DNA from: CADEED01 sp039930985 | Lineage (GTDB): Bacteria; Pseudomonadota; Gammaproteobacteria; Steroidobacterales; Steroidobacteraceae | Direction of reading: 5' to 3' | DNA length: 20,136 bases | NCBI GenBank assembly: GCA_039930985.1 | Contig: JBDTSV010000185.1 | Location: 1-20,136, forward strand | Shown here: positions 14,479 through 20,136 of the stretch, piece after piece | How the letters are laid out: each line of letters opens with the position of its first letter | How positions within the stretch are numbered: position 1 is the stretch's first letter | The notes under the pieces: model-generated | The model's input: the letters and a program-made list of their open reading frames with translations, nothing else | What the model was told of the DNA's origin: nothing | Database searches by the model: none | Position numbers and translations under genes: made by a program

Positions 14479-15968
14479 GCTGCGCCGTTCTCCGCCACTG
14501 GCAGGTGTAGATAGAAACAGGCCCCGCTGGGCAGGCCAGGGCGCAGGCCGATAATACCTCCGTGCGCCTGGGCAATGGTACGGCTGATGGCTAGGCCGAG
14601 CCCGGTGCCGGCCTTCTTGGTGGTTGCGAACGGCTCAAACAATCTTTCGGCGATGGCGGCAGAGACGCCCGGTCCATTGTCGGCGACGCGAATCTCGATT
14701 TGCCTGCCGATGGTCTGAACCGTCGTGATCGTGACTTCGCGTGACCCGGCCGGCCGTTCGGCGAGCGCCTCGAATGCATTGCGCAGCAGGTTGAGGACCA
14801 CCTGTTGGATCTGGACCCCATTGACATTGACACGCTGCAGGTTGGGCGACAGCGCCAGGCACAGGCGAGTGCCGTAGGCGCGTGCTTCCGCCTGCATCAG
14901 CACCTGGAGCTCATTGATGAGCGCATTGACGTCGGCGAGCGCGCGCTCGTCGTGCCCGTCCGGGCGCACCAGTTTTCGCAGTCGTTGAATGATCGAACCC
15001 GCCCGCAATCCCTCGGCGGCGATCTCGCGCACGGCTTCCCGCAGCTCGGCGTGATCGGGGGAGTCCATCGCGAGGTAGTTCTCGCAGGCGCGCGCGTATG
15101 TGGTGATCGCCGTCAAGGGCTGGTTGAGTTCGTGGGCGATGCCGGCAGTCATTTCGCCCATGGTCGCCAGACGAGCCACTCGCGTCAGCCGCTCCTGGGC
15201 AAGGTGCGCCTCTTCTTCCCGACGTGCCCAGTCGGTGATGTCCGTGCCCGAGCATAGCCAGCCCGCGGGAGCGCCGTTCGCCGTGCGCAGCGCAATGCCG
15301 CGCCAGCTGATGCGTCGATGCACGCCAGCCGCGTCGACGGCATCGAATTCGCGTCCGCGCGTGCTGCCACCGGCGAGCGTGCTCGCCAGCATCATCAGGG
15401 CGCGTTCGCGTTCACTATCGCCGCGGATGAAATCGAGCCAGTCCCTACCGAGAATTCCCGCCGCCGGTGCACCGAGCAGCTCGGTACCACGCGCATTCAC
15501 CTGGCGGACACGCCGCTCGGCGTCGAGCTCGAGCAGTATGGATTCATGCAGTTCGAGAAATGCGTTTGCACGATCTCGCTGCAGCTTGAGATCGGCGGTC
15601 GCCTCCTGTTCGCTGGTGATGTCGCGCACCACGCCGACGAATCGCGGTGGAGTGCTCTGTTGCATCTGGCCGACGGACAGACGCGCGGGAAACAGCGTCC
15701 CATCCTTGCGCTGCCCGGTGACCTCGCGGCCGATGCCGATGATCCTGGCCACGCCGGTCTCCAGGTAGCGGGCGAGATATCCGTCGTGCGCACTGCGATC
15801 GGGTTCCGCCATGAGCATGCTCACGTTGAGGCCCAGCAACTCATCGGTGCGATATCCGAATGTGCGCTGGGTCGCATGATTGACAGCCGTAATCCGGCCA
15901 CGATGATCGATCACGATCACCGCGTCGACGGCGGCGTCCATGAGCGCCAGTGTTTCGCGTGAAAACAT
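14475..15968 (-). CDS. fixL: FixL-like oxygen-sensing PAS histidine kinase
   Basis: A 497-residue kinase without obvious membrane segments: PAS 1 (about 5-118), PAS 2 (about 135-250), HisKA with phospho-His279 in GIAHELNQPL, and a C-terminal ATPase domain with DNGPGV and GTGLGLAIS. PAS 1 carries the FixL heme pocket: His61 in SAHDGYLARYLETG corresponds to the proximal heme histidine, and Arg81 in RIIGIGREVTGQRKDGT lies 20 residues later, as His200 and Arg220 do in Bradyrhizobium FixL. It should therefore bind heme and sense O2 in the cytosol. Unlike Sinorhizobium FixL it has no N-terminal transmembrane domain. The stop overlaps the response regulator start. The ATG at 15968 has no ribosome binding site and lies six bases after CATAAT, a possible -10 element of a leaderless transcript. 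Confidence 0.9.
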   Translation of the reverse strand: MFSRETLALMDAAVDAVIVIDHRGRITAVNHATQRTFGYRTDELLGLNVSMLMAEPDRSAHDGYLARYLETGVARIIGIGREVTGQRKDGTLFPARLSVGQMQQSTPPRFVGVVRDITSEQEATADLKLQRDRANAFLELHESILLELDAERRVRQVNARGTELLGAPAAGILGRDWLDFIRGDSERERALMMLASTLAGGSTRGREFDAVDAAGVHRRISWRGIALRTANGAPAGWLCSGTDITDWARREEEAHLAQERLTRVARLATMGEMTAGIAHELNQPLTAITTYARACENYLAMDSPDHAELREAVREIAAEGLRAGSIIQRLRKLVRPDGHDERALADVNALINELQVLMQAEARAYGTRLCLALSPNLQRVNVNGVQIQQVVLNLLRNAFEALAERPAGSREVTITTVQTIGRQIEIRVADNGPGVSAAIAERLFEPFATTKKAGTGLGLAISRTIAQAHGGIIGLRPGLPSGACFYLHLPVAENGAA

Positions 15969-16075
15969 CAGGCAATTATGGGTTTACGCAGGTCCCGGCG
16001 GAGTACGCAATATTCCTGACGCGGTAGGTAACGGGGCGAATGTTGCCTGCCGCGCCAACAAGTCACGCTGCCACC
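15969..16075. promoter_or_regulatory. Divergent promoter region of the fixLJ operon, with two TACGCA boxes
   Basis: This 107-bp gap contains TACGCA at 15985-15990 and 16004-16009, direct repeats 19 bp apart. On the minus strand, CATAAT (15980-15975) lies six bases before the kinase ATG, which would place the transcription start at or next to the ATG (leaderless). In that case the distal box would lie around -36 to -41, a position typical for an activator replacing a -35 element. The other side drives the TraR/DksA-like gene at 16076. This could be an autoregulatory site of the two-component system; it is inferred only. Confidence 0.4.
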
Positions 16076-16435
16076 ATGAACACCGCCACGACCGCCTATT
16101 CCGACGAAAGTATTCGCGTCCTGCGTGGCTCGCTGCTGTCGCGCTCCACGCAGCTTCGCGAGCGCCTGTCGAAAGTGCGCGGACATCTGCGCCACGAAGC
16201 AGGTGAATCGCCGGACGACTTCTTCGATATCGCGATGCTCGAGCAGAACGACGAAGTCCTGCGCGCCGTCGAGAAATCCGCCAGCGCCGAACTCACCCAC
16301 CTCGATAGCGCACTGACGCGCATGGATGAGGGCACATTTGCGCTGTGCGAGTGCTGCGGCAAGGAGATCGAGCCGGATCGCATGCAAGTCGTGCCGTACA
16401 CCACCGCCTGCCAGGCGTGCACGTCGGATCGATGA
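16076..16435 (+). CDS. TraR/DksA-family zinc finger protein
   Basis: A 119-residue protein with an N-terminal helical hairpin (about 12-85) and a C-terminal four-cysteine zinc finger: CECCG (Cys91, Cys94) and CQAC (Cys112, Cys115). DksA-type proteins insert their coiled coil into the RNA polymerase secondary channel and adjust transcription under stress, often with ppGpp. At the hairpin tip, where DksA has acidic residues, there is DDFFDIAML (47-55), so the acidic character is kept. It is shorter than DksA (about 150), like the small TraR/YbiI group. ATG 16076 has no clear ribosome binding site. It is followed in an ATGATG overlap by a universal stress protein gene. Confidence 0.85.
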   Translation: MNTATTAYSDESIRVLRGSLLSRSTQLRERLSKVRGHLRHEAGESPDDFFDIAMLEQNDEVLRAVEKSASAELTHLDSALTRMDEGTFALCECCGKEIEPDRMQVVPYTTACQACTSDR

Positions 16436-17292
16436 TGGAAAAGCTCACCTACATTCTGGCAGTGATCGATAGCCCGGAAAATGGCGAAGTGGTGCTCGAT
16501 AAGGCGGTAGCGCTGGCGCGGCGGTTCGGAGCGCGCGTCGAACTGATGGTTCCGGAGTTCGTGCCAATGCGGCCGTTCGCTAAACGTTGCACGGATCTCG
16601 GCTACGACCAGGTGATGCTGAGCAGTGTCGCGCGCGGCCCGGTACCGCTGCACGAGATCATCATCAAGCGCGTGCTGGCGGTGAAACCGGACCTCGTGGT
16701 CAAGGCGGGAGTTGCAGGACAGGCGCCGCATTCATCGGTCACCACCGGCGACTGGCAGCTCGCGCATGAATGTCCCGTTCCCATCTTGCTGGTGCGTCAG
16801 ACTCCGTGGGCGGTTCCCCCGCGTTTTGCAACCAGCATCGGTGTGGACGACGAAGATGCTGAGCGCCTGGCGCGCTCGATCCTGCACACGGCGGGATTTC
16901 TTGCTCTCGGTTGCCGCGGCAATCTCGACATTCTCTACAGCGAACGGGAAGAACACGATGAACGCTTGCGCATGGAGCGCGCGGTCAAAGTGGCGCAATT
17001 GGTGCGGGAATTCCATGTCGGCTGCGAACGCATCCAGATGTTTTCCGGCCCGCCCGAGGATCGGCTGCCGGCGCTCACGGCCGTGCGGCAGTACGACGTG
17101 CTGGTCCTTGGCGTGAAGTCGGCGGAGGCGCACCACCACTCGTTGAAAGACCATTTCGTGAGCCGGATGATCGAACGCGCGGAGAGCGACCTCGTGCTGG
17201 TGCGCGCTGTCAGTTGCGCATCCCGCCAGGCAGGCGAGTCCGCACCTTCATTCCTCAAGCAGGGTCTTGATCAGGTGGAGGAGCTCGTCTGA
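16432..17292 (+). CDS. Universal stress protein, diverged tandem domains
   Basis: A 286-residue cytosolic protein with two Usp-like halves. The first begins KLTYILAVIDSPENGEVVLDKAVALARRFGARVEL and ends CPVPILLVRQTPW. The second begins FATSIGVDDEDAERLARSILHTAGFLALG and ends YDVLVLGVKS to SDLVLVRA. It lacks the glycine-rich ATP loop, having SAEAHHHSLKDHF there, so ATP binding is unlikely. The start is the first ATG of ATGATG, overlapping the DksA-like stop; the second ATG (16435) is equally possible. The last 45 bp overlap the 3' end of the convergent hybrid kinase gene; the tail SFLKQGLDQVEELV lies beyond the Usp fold. It resembles the 8560-9513 protein in design but is clearly diverged. Confidence 0.85.
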   Translation: MMEKLTYILAVIDSPENGEVVLDKAVALARRFGARVELMVPEFVPMRPFAKRCTDLGYDQVMLSSVARGPVPLHEIIIKRVLAVKPDLVVKAGVAGQAPHSSVTTGDWQLAHECPVPILLVRQTPWAVPPRFATSIGVDDEDAERLARSILHTAGFLALGCRGNLDILYSEREEHDERLRMERAVKVAQLVREFHVGCERIQMFSGPPEDRLPALTAVRQYDVLVLGVKSAEAHHHSLKDHFVSRMIERAESDLVLVRAVSCASRQAGESAPSFLKQGLDQVEELV

Positions 17293-18759
17293 GTTGATCG
17301 GCTTGCTGGTGATGCGCAGGTTCGGATCACCGGGAAGCTCACGCACCGCGGACGAAGTGTCGCCGGTCACGAGTACCGCCTTGAGCGCATCGCCGAACAT
17401 TTCACGGGCGGCGCCAATGACTTCGGTTCCAGTGCGGCCGTTTTCCAAGTGAAAATCGGTGACGATGAGGTCGAAATCCCCATCCTCGCGCAGATGTTCC
17501 AATGCCTCGCTCGCCGTGGCCGCGGCGACCACGCGGTATCCGGCGATTTTGAGCAGCATGCGCATGGCACTGCGCACGCCTGGTTCATCCTCCACGAGCA
17601 GCAGTCGGTATCCGCCGCCTTGCGCGGCGCTGGCGCTCTCTGGTCTGCCATCGGATTCCTGCTCGCGGCCGCTGCTCAGGCTGATGGGAATCTGAATGGA
17701 GAAAGTCGTCCCGCTGCCCAGAACCGATTTTACGGATACCGGCATGTCGAGCAGCTTGGCGATGCGTTGCACGATGCTCAATCCCAGTCCGTAGCCATCA
17801 CGCGAGCTGTTGGGTGAAACACCGATTTGATAGAACTCGTCGAAAATAAACGGCAACTGGTCGGCGGCGATGCCAACGCCGGTGTCGCGCACCTCGATGC
17901 GCAGATTCTCGCCTTGCCTCTCACAATGTAGTTCGACCGAACCCTGCGCGGTGTACTTGATCGCGTTGGACAACAGGTTGCGCAGCAATTGTCCGACGAG
18001 CGCGGCGTCCGAGCGCACGCGAACCTGCGGCGTGTCGAACAGCAGGCGCAGTTCCTTGCTGGCCGCCATGCCCGCGAAATCGCGTCGTAAATTCTCGAAT
18101 AGCCCCGCAACTTCGAAATCGACGAGATCGATGGTGATCGCCCCGGACTCGAGCTTGCTGATGTCGAGCAATGCGCTCAACAGACGCGACATCGCGTCGA
18201 TGGCCTGCTCCTGCTGTTCGAGAACCTCCCGGGACTCGGGATCGTCGACCATGCGCCGCAGCGCACCGTTCAACAGCGCCAGGGTCTGCAGGGGCTGACG
18301 CAGGTCGTGGCTCGCGGTGGCGAGGAAGCGGCTCTTGGCGAGGTTGGCGTGTTCCGCACTGCGCCGGGCTTCTTTCAATTCCTGCTCGACTCGCCTGCGC
18401 TCGGAGACGTCGCGAATCGCCGCGGCGACCATCACGTCGCCGCCCTGGGTAATAGGGCTCAGGCTGATTTCGACCGGGAATTCCGTACCGTCCTTGCGGA
18501 TACCGAATAGTTCGAGTCCCATGCCCATGGGACGCACTCGCACATTGCTGGTGTAGCCAGTGCGATGGCTCACATGGCGGTGGCGGAAACGCTCGGGCAA
18601 CAACACTTCGACGGGGCTGCCGACGATCTCGGCGCTGGAATGCCCGAACACGTGCGCGATCTGGTCGTTGGCGAACAGGATCTTGCCCGCGGAGTCGATG
18701 ATGATCAACGCGTCCGGGGTCGAGGCGAGAACACTGCGGACGAGTTCGGAGGTCAACAT
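17248..18759 (-). CDS. PAS hybrid histidine kinase with C-terminal receiver
   Basis: A 503-residue soluble hybrid kinase. The PAS domain spans about 5-120, ending with the usual FGIRKDGTEFPVEISLSPI and IRDVSERR. HisKA follows with phospho-His151 in ATASHDLRQPLQTL, then the ATPase domain (NLLSNAIKYT, DTGVGI, YGLGLSIV). A receiver domain starts near 384 (YRLLLVEDEPGV), with phospho-Asp435 in IVTDFHLENG and Lys486 in SKP. No output domain is attached, so it probably passes phosphate to a separate regulator or is itself controlled. The PAS lacks the FixL heme signature; its ligand is unknown. ATG 18759 faces a region with an inverted repeat. Whether it speaks to the FixJ-like regulator 3 kb away is open. 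Confidence 0.88.
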   Translation of the reverse strand: MLTSELVRSVLASTPDALIIIDSAGKILFANDQIAHVFGHSSAEIVGSPVEVLLPERFRHRHVSHRTGYTSNVRVRPMGMGLELFGIRKDGTEFPVEISLSPITQGGDVMVAAAIRDVSERRRVEQELKEARRSAEHANLAKSRFLATASHDLRQPLQTLALLNGALRRMVDDPESREVLEQQEQAIDAMSRLLSALLDISKLESGAITIDLVDFEVAGLFENLRRDFAGMAASKELRLLFDTPQVRVRSDAALVGQLLRNLLSNAIKYTAQGSVELHCERQGENLRIEVRDTGVGIAADQLPFIFDEFYQIGVSPNSSRDGYGLGLSIVQRIAKLLDMPVSVKSVLGSGTTFSIQIPISLSSGREQESDGRPESASAAQGGGYRLLLVEDEPGVRSAMRMLLKIAGYRVVAAATASEALEHLREDGDFDLIVTDFHLENGRTGTEVIGAAREMFGDALKAVLVTGDTSSAVRELPGDPNLRITSKPINSDELLHLIKTLLEE

Positions 18760-18865
18760 GGGCGACTAGTGTGCCATACGCAGCAACGCGTATTTCCCTG
18801 CGGATGGCCCAGAAGCGCGGGAATCGCCGGCAACGCAAGATGCTTGCAGGTCATGGGAGCATCGC
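18760..18865. promoter_or_regulatory. Divergent promoter region with inverted repeat ATACGC-N6-GCGTAT
   Basis: Between the hybrid kinase (-) and the membrane protein (+), 18776-18793 is a perfect inverted repeat, ATACGC-N6-GCGTAT. The same arm and spacer design occurs at 12644-12661. The repeat lies about 17 bp upstream of the kinase ATG and 73 bp upstream of the GTG at 18866, so it could repress the kinase gene while activating the other side. No FNR-type box was seen in the gap. Confidence 0.45.
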
Positions 18866-19354
18866 GTGGACCAGCGCTTCACCATCATCCGCGGACAGGC
18901 GGTCCTCGAAGATGCGCAGCACCAGAAGCGCGCGATCTTCGTGTTACTGGCGTTGCTTCCCATGAGTCTCGCCATCGCCGGGGCCCTGTGGGACGAGCGC
19001 GCGCATCTCGGCATCACGAACTGGCGCAGTGCTTGCCGTGCGTCAGGACTGTCCCTCGCTTCGTTGCTGACATTCACCTGGGAACTTCTGCCAACGGCCA
19101 TCATCGGAATGCTGCTCGGTGGCCTCGTCGTGCAATGCATAGGCTTGCGCGCGCGCGATCGCGGACACGCCCGGGCCTGTCTCGCCGCCCATGCCGGCTG
19201 CGCACTGGCAATGCCGCTGGGACTCGTGCTGTGCGCGCTCGCCTTTCCTGCTTCCGTGACGTTGGTCACGGAAGGAGCGCTCGCGGTGGCGATCGCGCTT
19301 GGCCTCACTCATGCATCCGTAGTCGTACGTAGACGGACGTCGCACGGTGCGTAG
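18866..19354 (+). CDS. Unrecognised integral membrane protein upstream of ccoN
   Basis: A 162-residue hydrophobic protein that I do not recognise. It has a polar N-terminus (MDQRFTIIRGQAVLEDAQHQKR) and about four membrane segments, near residues 23-42, 62-93 (long, perhaps two short helices), 104-127 and 134-153. Five cysteines (57, 91, 105, 112, 123) lie in or next to the membrane segments, and CLAAHAGC (105-112) combines Cys and His in a way that could bind metal or heme, but this is speculation. The GTG start is supported by GGGAGC five bases upstream. It ends 73 bp before ccoN and is probably co-transcribed or co-regulated with it. Its last codons overlap the putative regulatory boxes of ccoN. 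Confidence 0.65.
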   Translation: MDQRFTIIRGQAVLEDAQHQKRAIFVLLALLPMSLAIAGALWDERAHLGITNWRSACRASGLSLASLLTFTWELLPTAIIGMLLGGLVVQCIGLRARDRGHARACLAAHAGCALAMPLGLVLCALAFPASVTLVTEGALAVAIALGLTHASVVVRRRTSHGA

Positions 19355-19364
19355 TGGCGCGTAT
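19317..19364 (+). promoter_or_regulatory. Four helically phased CGTA boxes upstream of ccoN
   Basis: CGTA begins at 19318, 19328, 19350 and 19360, spaced 10, 22 and 10 bp, so all four lie on the same face of the helix. The second is part of GTACGTAG (19325-19332), which agrees with the GTAMGTAG motif I remember for FixJ sites selected in vitro; the third is in GTGCGTAG. The cluster ends 64 bp before the ccoN ATG, a suitable distance for an activator. The first three boxes lie in the last codons of the upstream gene, so coding constraint is an alternative explanation. Confidence 0.45.
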
Positions 19365-19427
19365 TCCGCCGTCGAGCCCGACACTCGAAAATCTGAATCG
19401 GTCTCCAAACAACTTCACGAGCCGTTC

Positions 19428-20136
19428 ATGAGCACTACCGCAACCGAAGCGCCGCCCTCGGCCGCCACCTATAACGACAGGGTGGTGCGGCAGTTTGCGG
19501 TGATGACCATCGTCTGGGGCATCGTCGGGATGACGGTCGGCGCGCTGATCGCCGCGCTGCTCTTCTGGCCGGAACTCAACTTCGGCGTTCCCTGGCTGTC
19601 ATACGGCCGCCTGCGTCCGCTGCACACCAACGCCGTCATCTTCGCGTTCGGAGGCTCGGCATTGTTTGCGACCTCCTACTACGTGGTGCAACGAACCTGC
19701 CACGTTCGCCTGTTCGGCGGCGATCGGCTCGCGGCGTTCACGTTCTGGGGTTGGCAGGTGATCATCGTGCTCGCGGCCATCACGCTACCGATGGGCCTGA
19801 CCACCGGCAAGGAATATGCCGAACTCGAGTGGCCGATCGACGTGTTGATCGCCATCGTCTGGGTGGCGTACGCCATCGTGTTCCTCGGCACGCTCGCGGT
19901 GCGCCGCGTGTCGCATATCTACGTGGCGAACTGGTTCTTCGCCGCCTTCATCATCACGGTTGCGGTGCTGCACATCGTCAACAGCGCCGAGATTCCGGTG
20001 TCGTTGTTCAAGTCCTATTCCGTGTACGCGGGCACGGTCGATGCGATGGTGCAGTGGTGGTACGGGCACAATGCCGTCGGTTTTTTCCTGACCGCCGGCT
20101 TCCTCGGCATGATGTATTACTTCGTGCCCAAGCAGG
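19428..20136 (+). CDS. ccoN: Cytochrome c oxidase, cbb3-type, subunit I (5' part)
   Basis: The first 236 codons of the catalytic subunit of the high-affinity cbb3 oxidase, cut by the window end. The protein begins MSTTATEAPPSAATYNDRVV and has six or more membrane segments in the visible part. His66 in RPLHTNAVIFAFGG is a ligand of the low-spin heme b, and His214 in QWWYGHNAVGFF is a CuB ligand of the active site; the latter motif is specific for CcoN. The enzyme reduces O2 to water and pumps protons in the inner membrane under low oxygen. The ATG lies 73 bp after the preceding stop; the ribosome binding site is weak. I saw no FNR box upstream, whereas CGTA-type boxes are present, suggesting control by FixLJ. 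Confidence 0.93.
   Translation, partial: MSTTATEAPPSAATYNDRVVRQFAVMTIVWGIVGMTVGALIAALLFWPELNFGVPWLSYGRLRPLHTNAVIFAFGGSALFATSYYVVQRTCHVRLFGGDRLAAFTFWGWQVIIVLAAITLPMGLTTGKEYAELEWPIDVLIAIVWVAYAIVFLGTLAVRRVSHIYVANWFFAAFIITVAVLHIVNSAEIPVSLFKSYSVYAGTVDAMVQWWYGHNAVGFFLTAGFLGMMYYFVPKQ

Noticed and set aside
17248..17292. Frameshift or sequencing error creating the overlap of the two convergent genes
   Set aside because: Both reading frames end naturally: the kinase receiver domain is complete to its last helix, and the stress protein continues only 45 bp as a polar tail. A true overlap is the simpler reading.
19355..19427. FNR/Anr box upstream of ccoN
   Set aside because: No TTGAT-N4-ATCAA or close variant was found in this gap or in the other intergenic regions.
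1..20136. Mobile element, CRISPR array, tRNA or rRNA
   Set aside because: No transposase, integrase, repeat-spacer pattern or RNA gene structure was seen on either strand; gene density and base composition look even throughout.

Overview
The window is a gene-dense, GC-rich (well above 60% by eye) stretch of a proteobacterial chromosome. It carries a FixL/FixJ-type oxygen-sensing two-component system, the start of a cbb3 high-affinity oxidase operon (ccoN), c-type cytochromes, tandem-domain universal stress proteins, a CBS protein, a cation P-type ATPase and many small stress-type domain proteins (DUF2892, DUF2934, DUF1003, TraR/DksA zinc finger). This is a typical low-oxygen / energy-limitation accessory region of beta- or gammaproteobacteria. 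A Steroidobacteraceae-like gammaproteobacterium is a guess only; no rRNA or lineage marker is present. I saw no tRNA, rRNA, CRISPR, IS element or phage gene.

Layout. 1-1094: 3' end of a thymidine phosphorylase-family gene, overlapping a PRPP-synthetase-like gene. 1282-3400 (+): run of CBS protein, flavodoxin-like protein, a 37-codon small ORF, DUF2892 membrane protein, DUF2934 protein and lipoprotein cytochrome c. 3409-7668 (-): ABC exporter operon (ATPase, FtsX/MacB-type permease, HlyD-type adaptor). 7798-8466 (+): diheme cytochrome c. 8560-12170 (+): tandem universal stress protein and P-type ATPase, with a short signal-peptide-like ORF between them. 12180-12581 (-): eRF1-like 'translational machinery' protein. 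12718-13302 (+): DUF1003 protein. 13316-15968 (-): overlapping operon of FixL-like kinase, FixJ-like regulator and GNAT acetyltransferase. 16076-17292 (+): TraR/DksA zinc finger protein and a second stress protein. 17248-18759 (-): PAS hybrid histidine kinase whose 3' end overlaps the stress protein by 45 bp. 18866-19354 (+): unrecognised membrane protein. 19428-end (+): ccoN, cut by the window edge.

How it may work together. The FixL homologue retains the heme-binding histidine and the conserved arginine of the O2-sensing PAS domain, so the locus encodes its own oxygen sensor. The intergenic regions share a short motif, TGCGTA/TACGCA (core CGTA): seven intergenic copies and one at a stop codon within about 1 kb of non-coding DNA, against four found by eye in about 19 kb of coding DNA. 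Upstream of ccoN four CGTA boxes are phased at 10, 22 and 10 bp, one within GTACGTAG, which matches a FixJ-selected motif as I remember it. The leading hypothesis is a locally encoded FixLJ regulon combining high-affinity respiration with a dormancy/stress protein set resembling in content the mycobacterial DosR regulon. The protein families are well supported; the regulatory model is inference.
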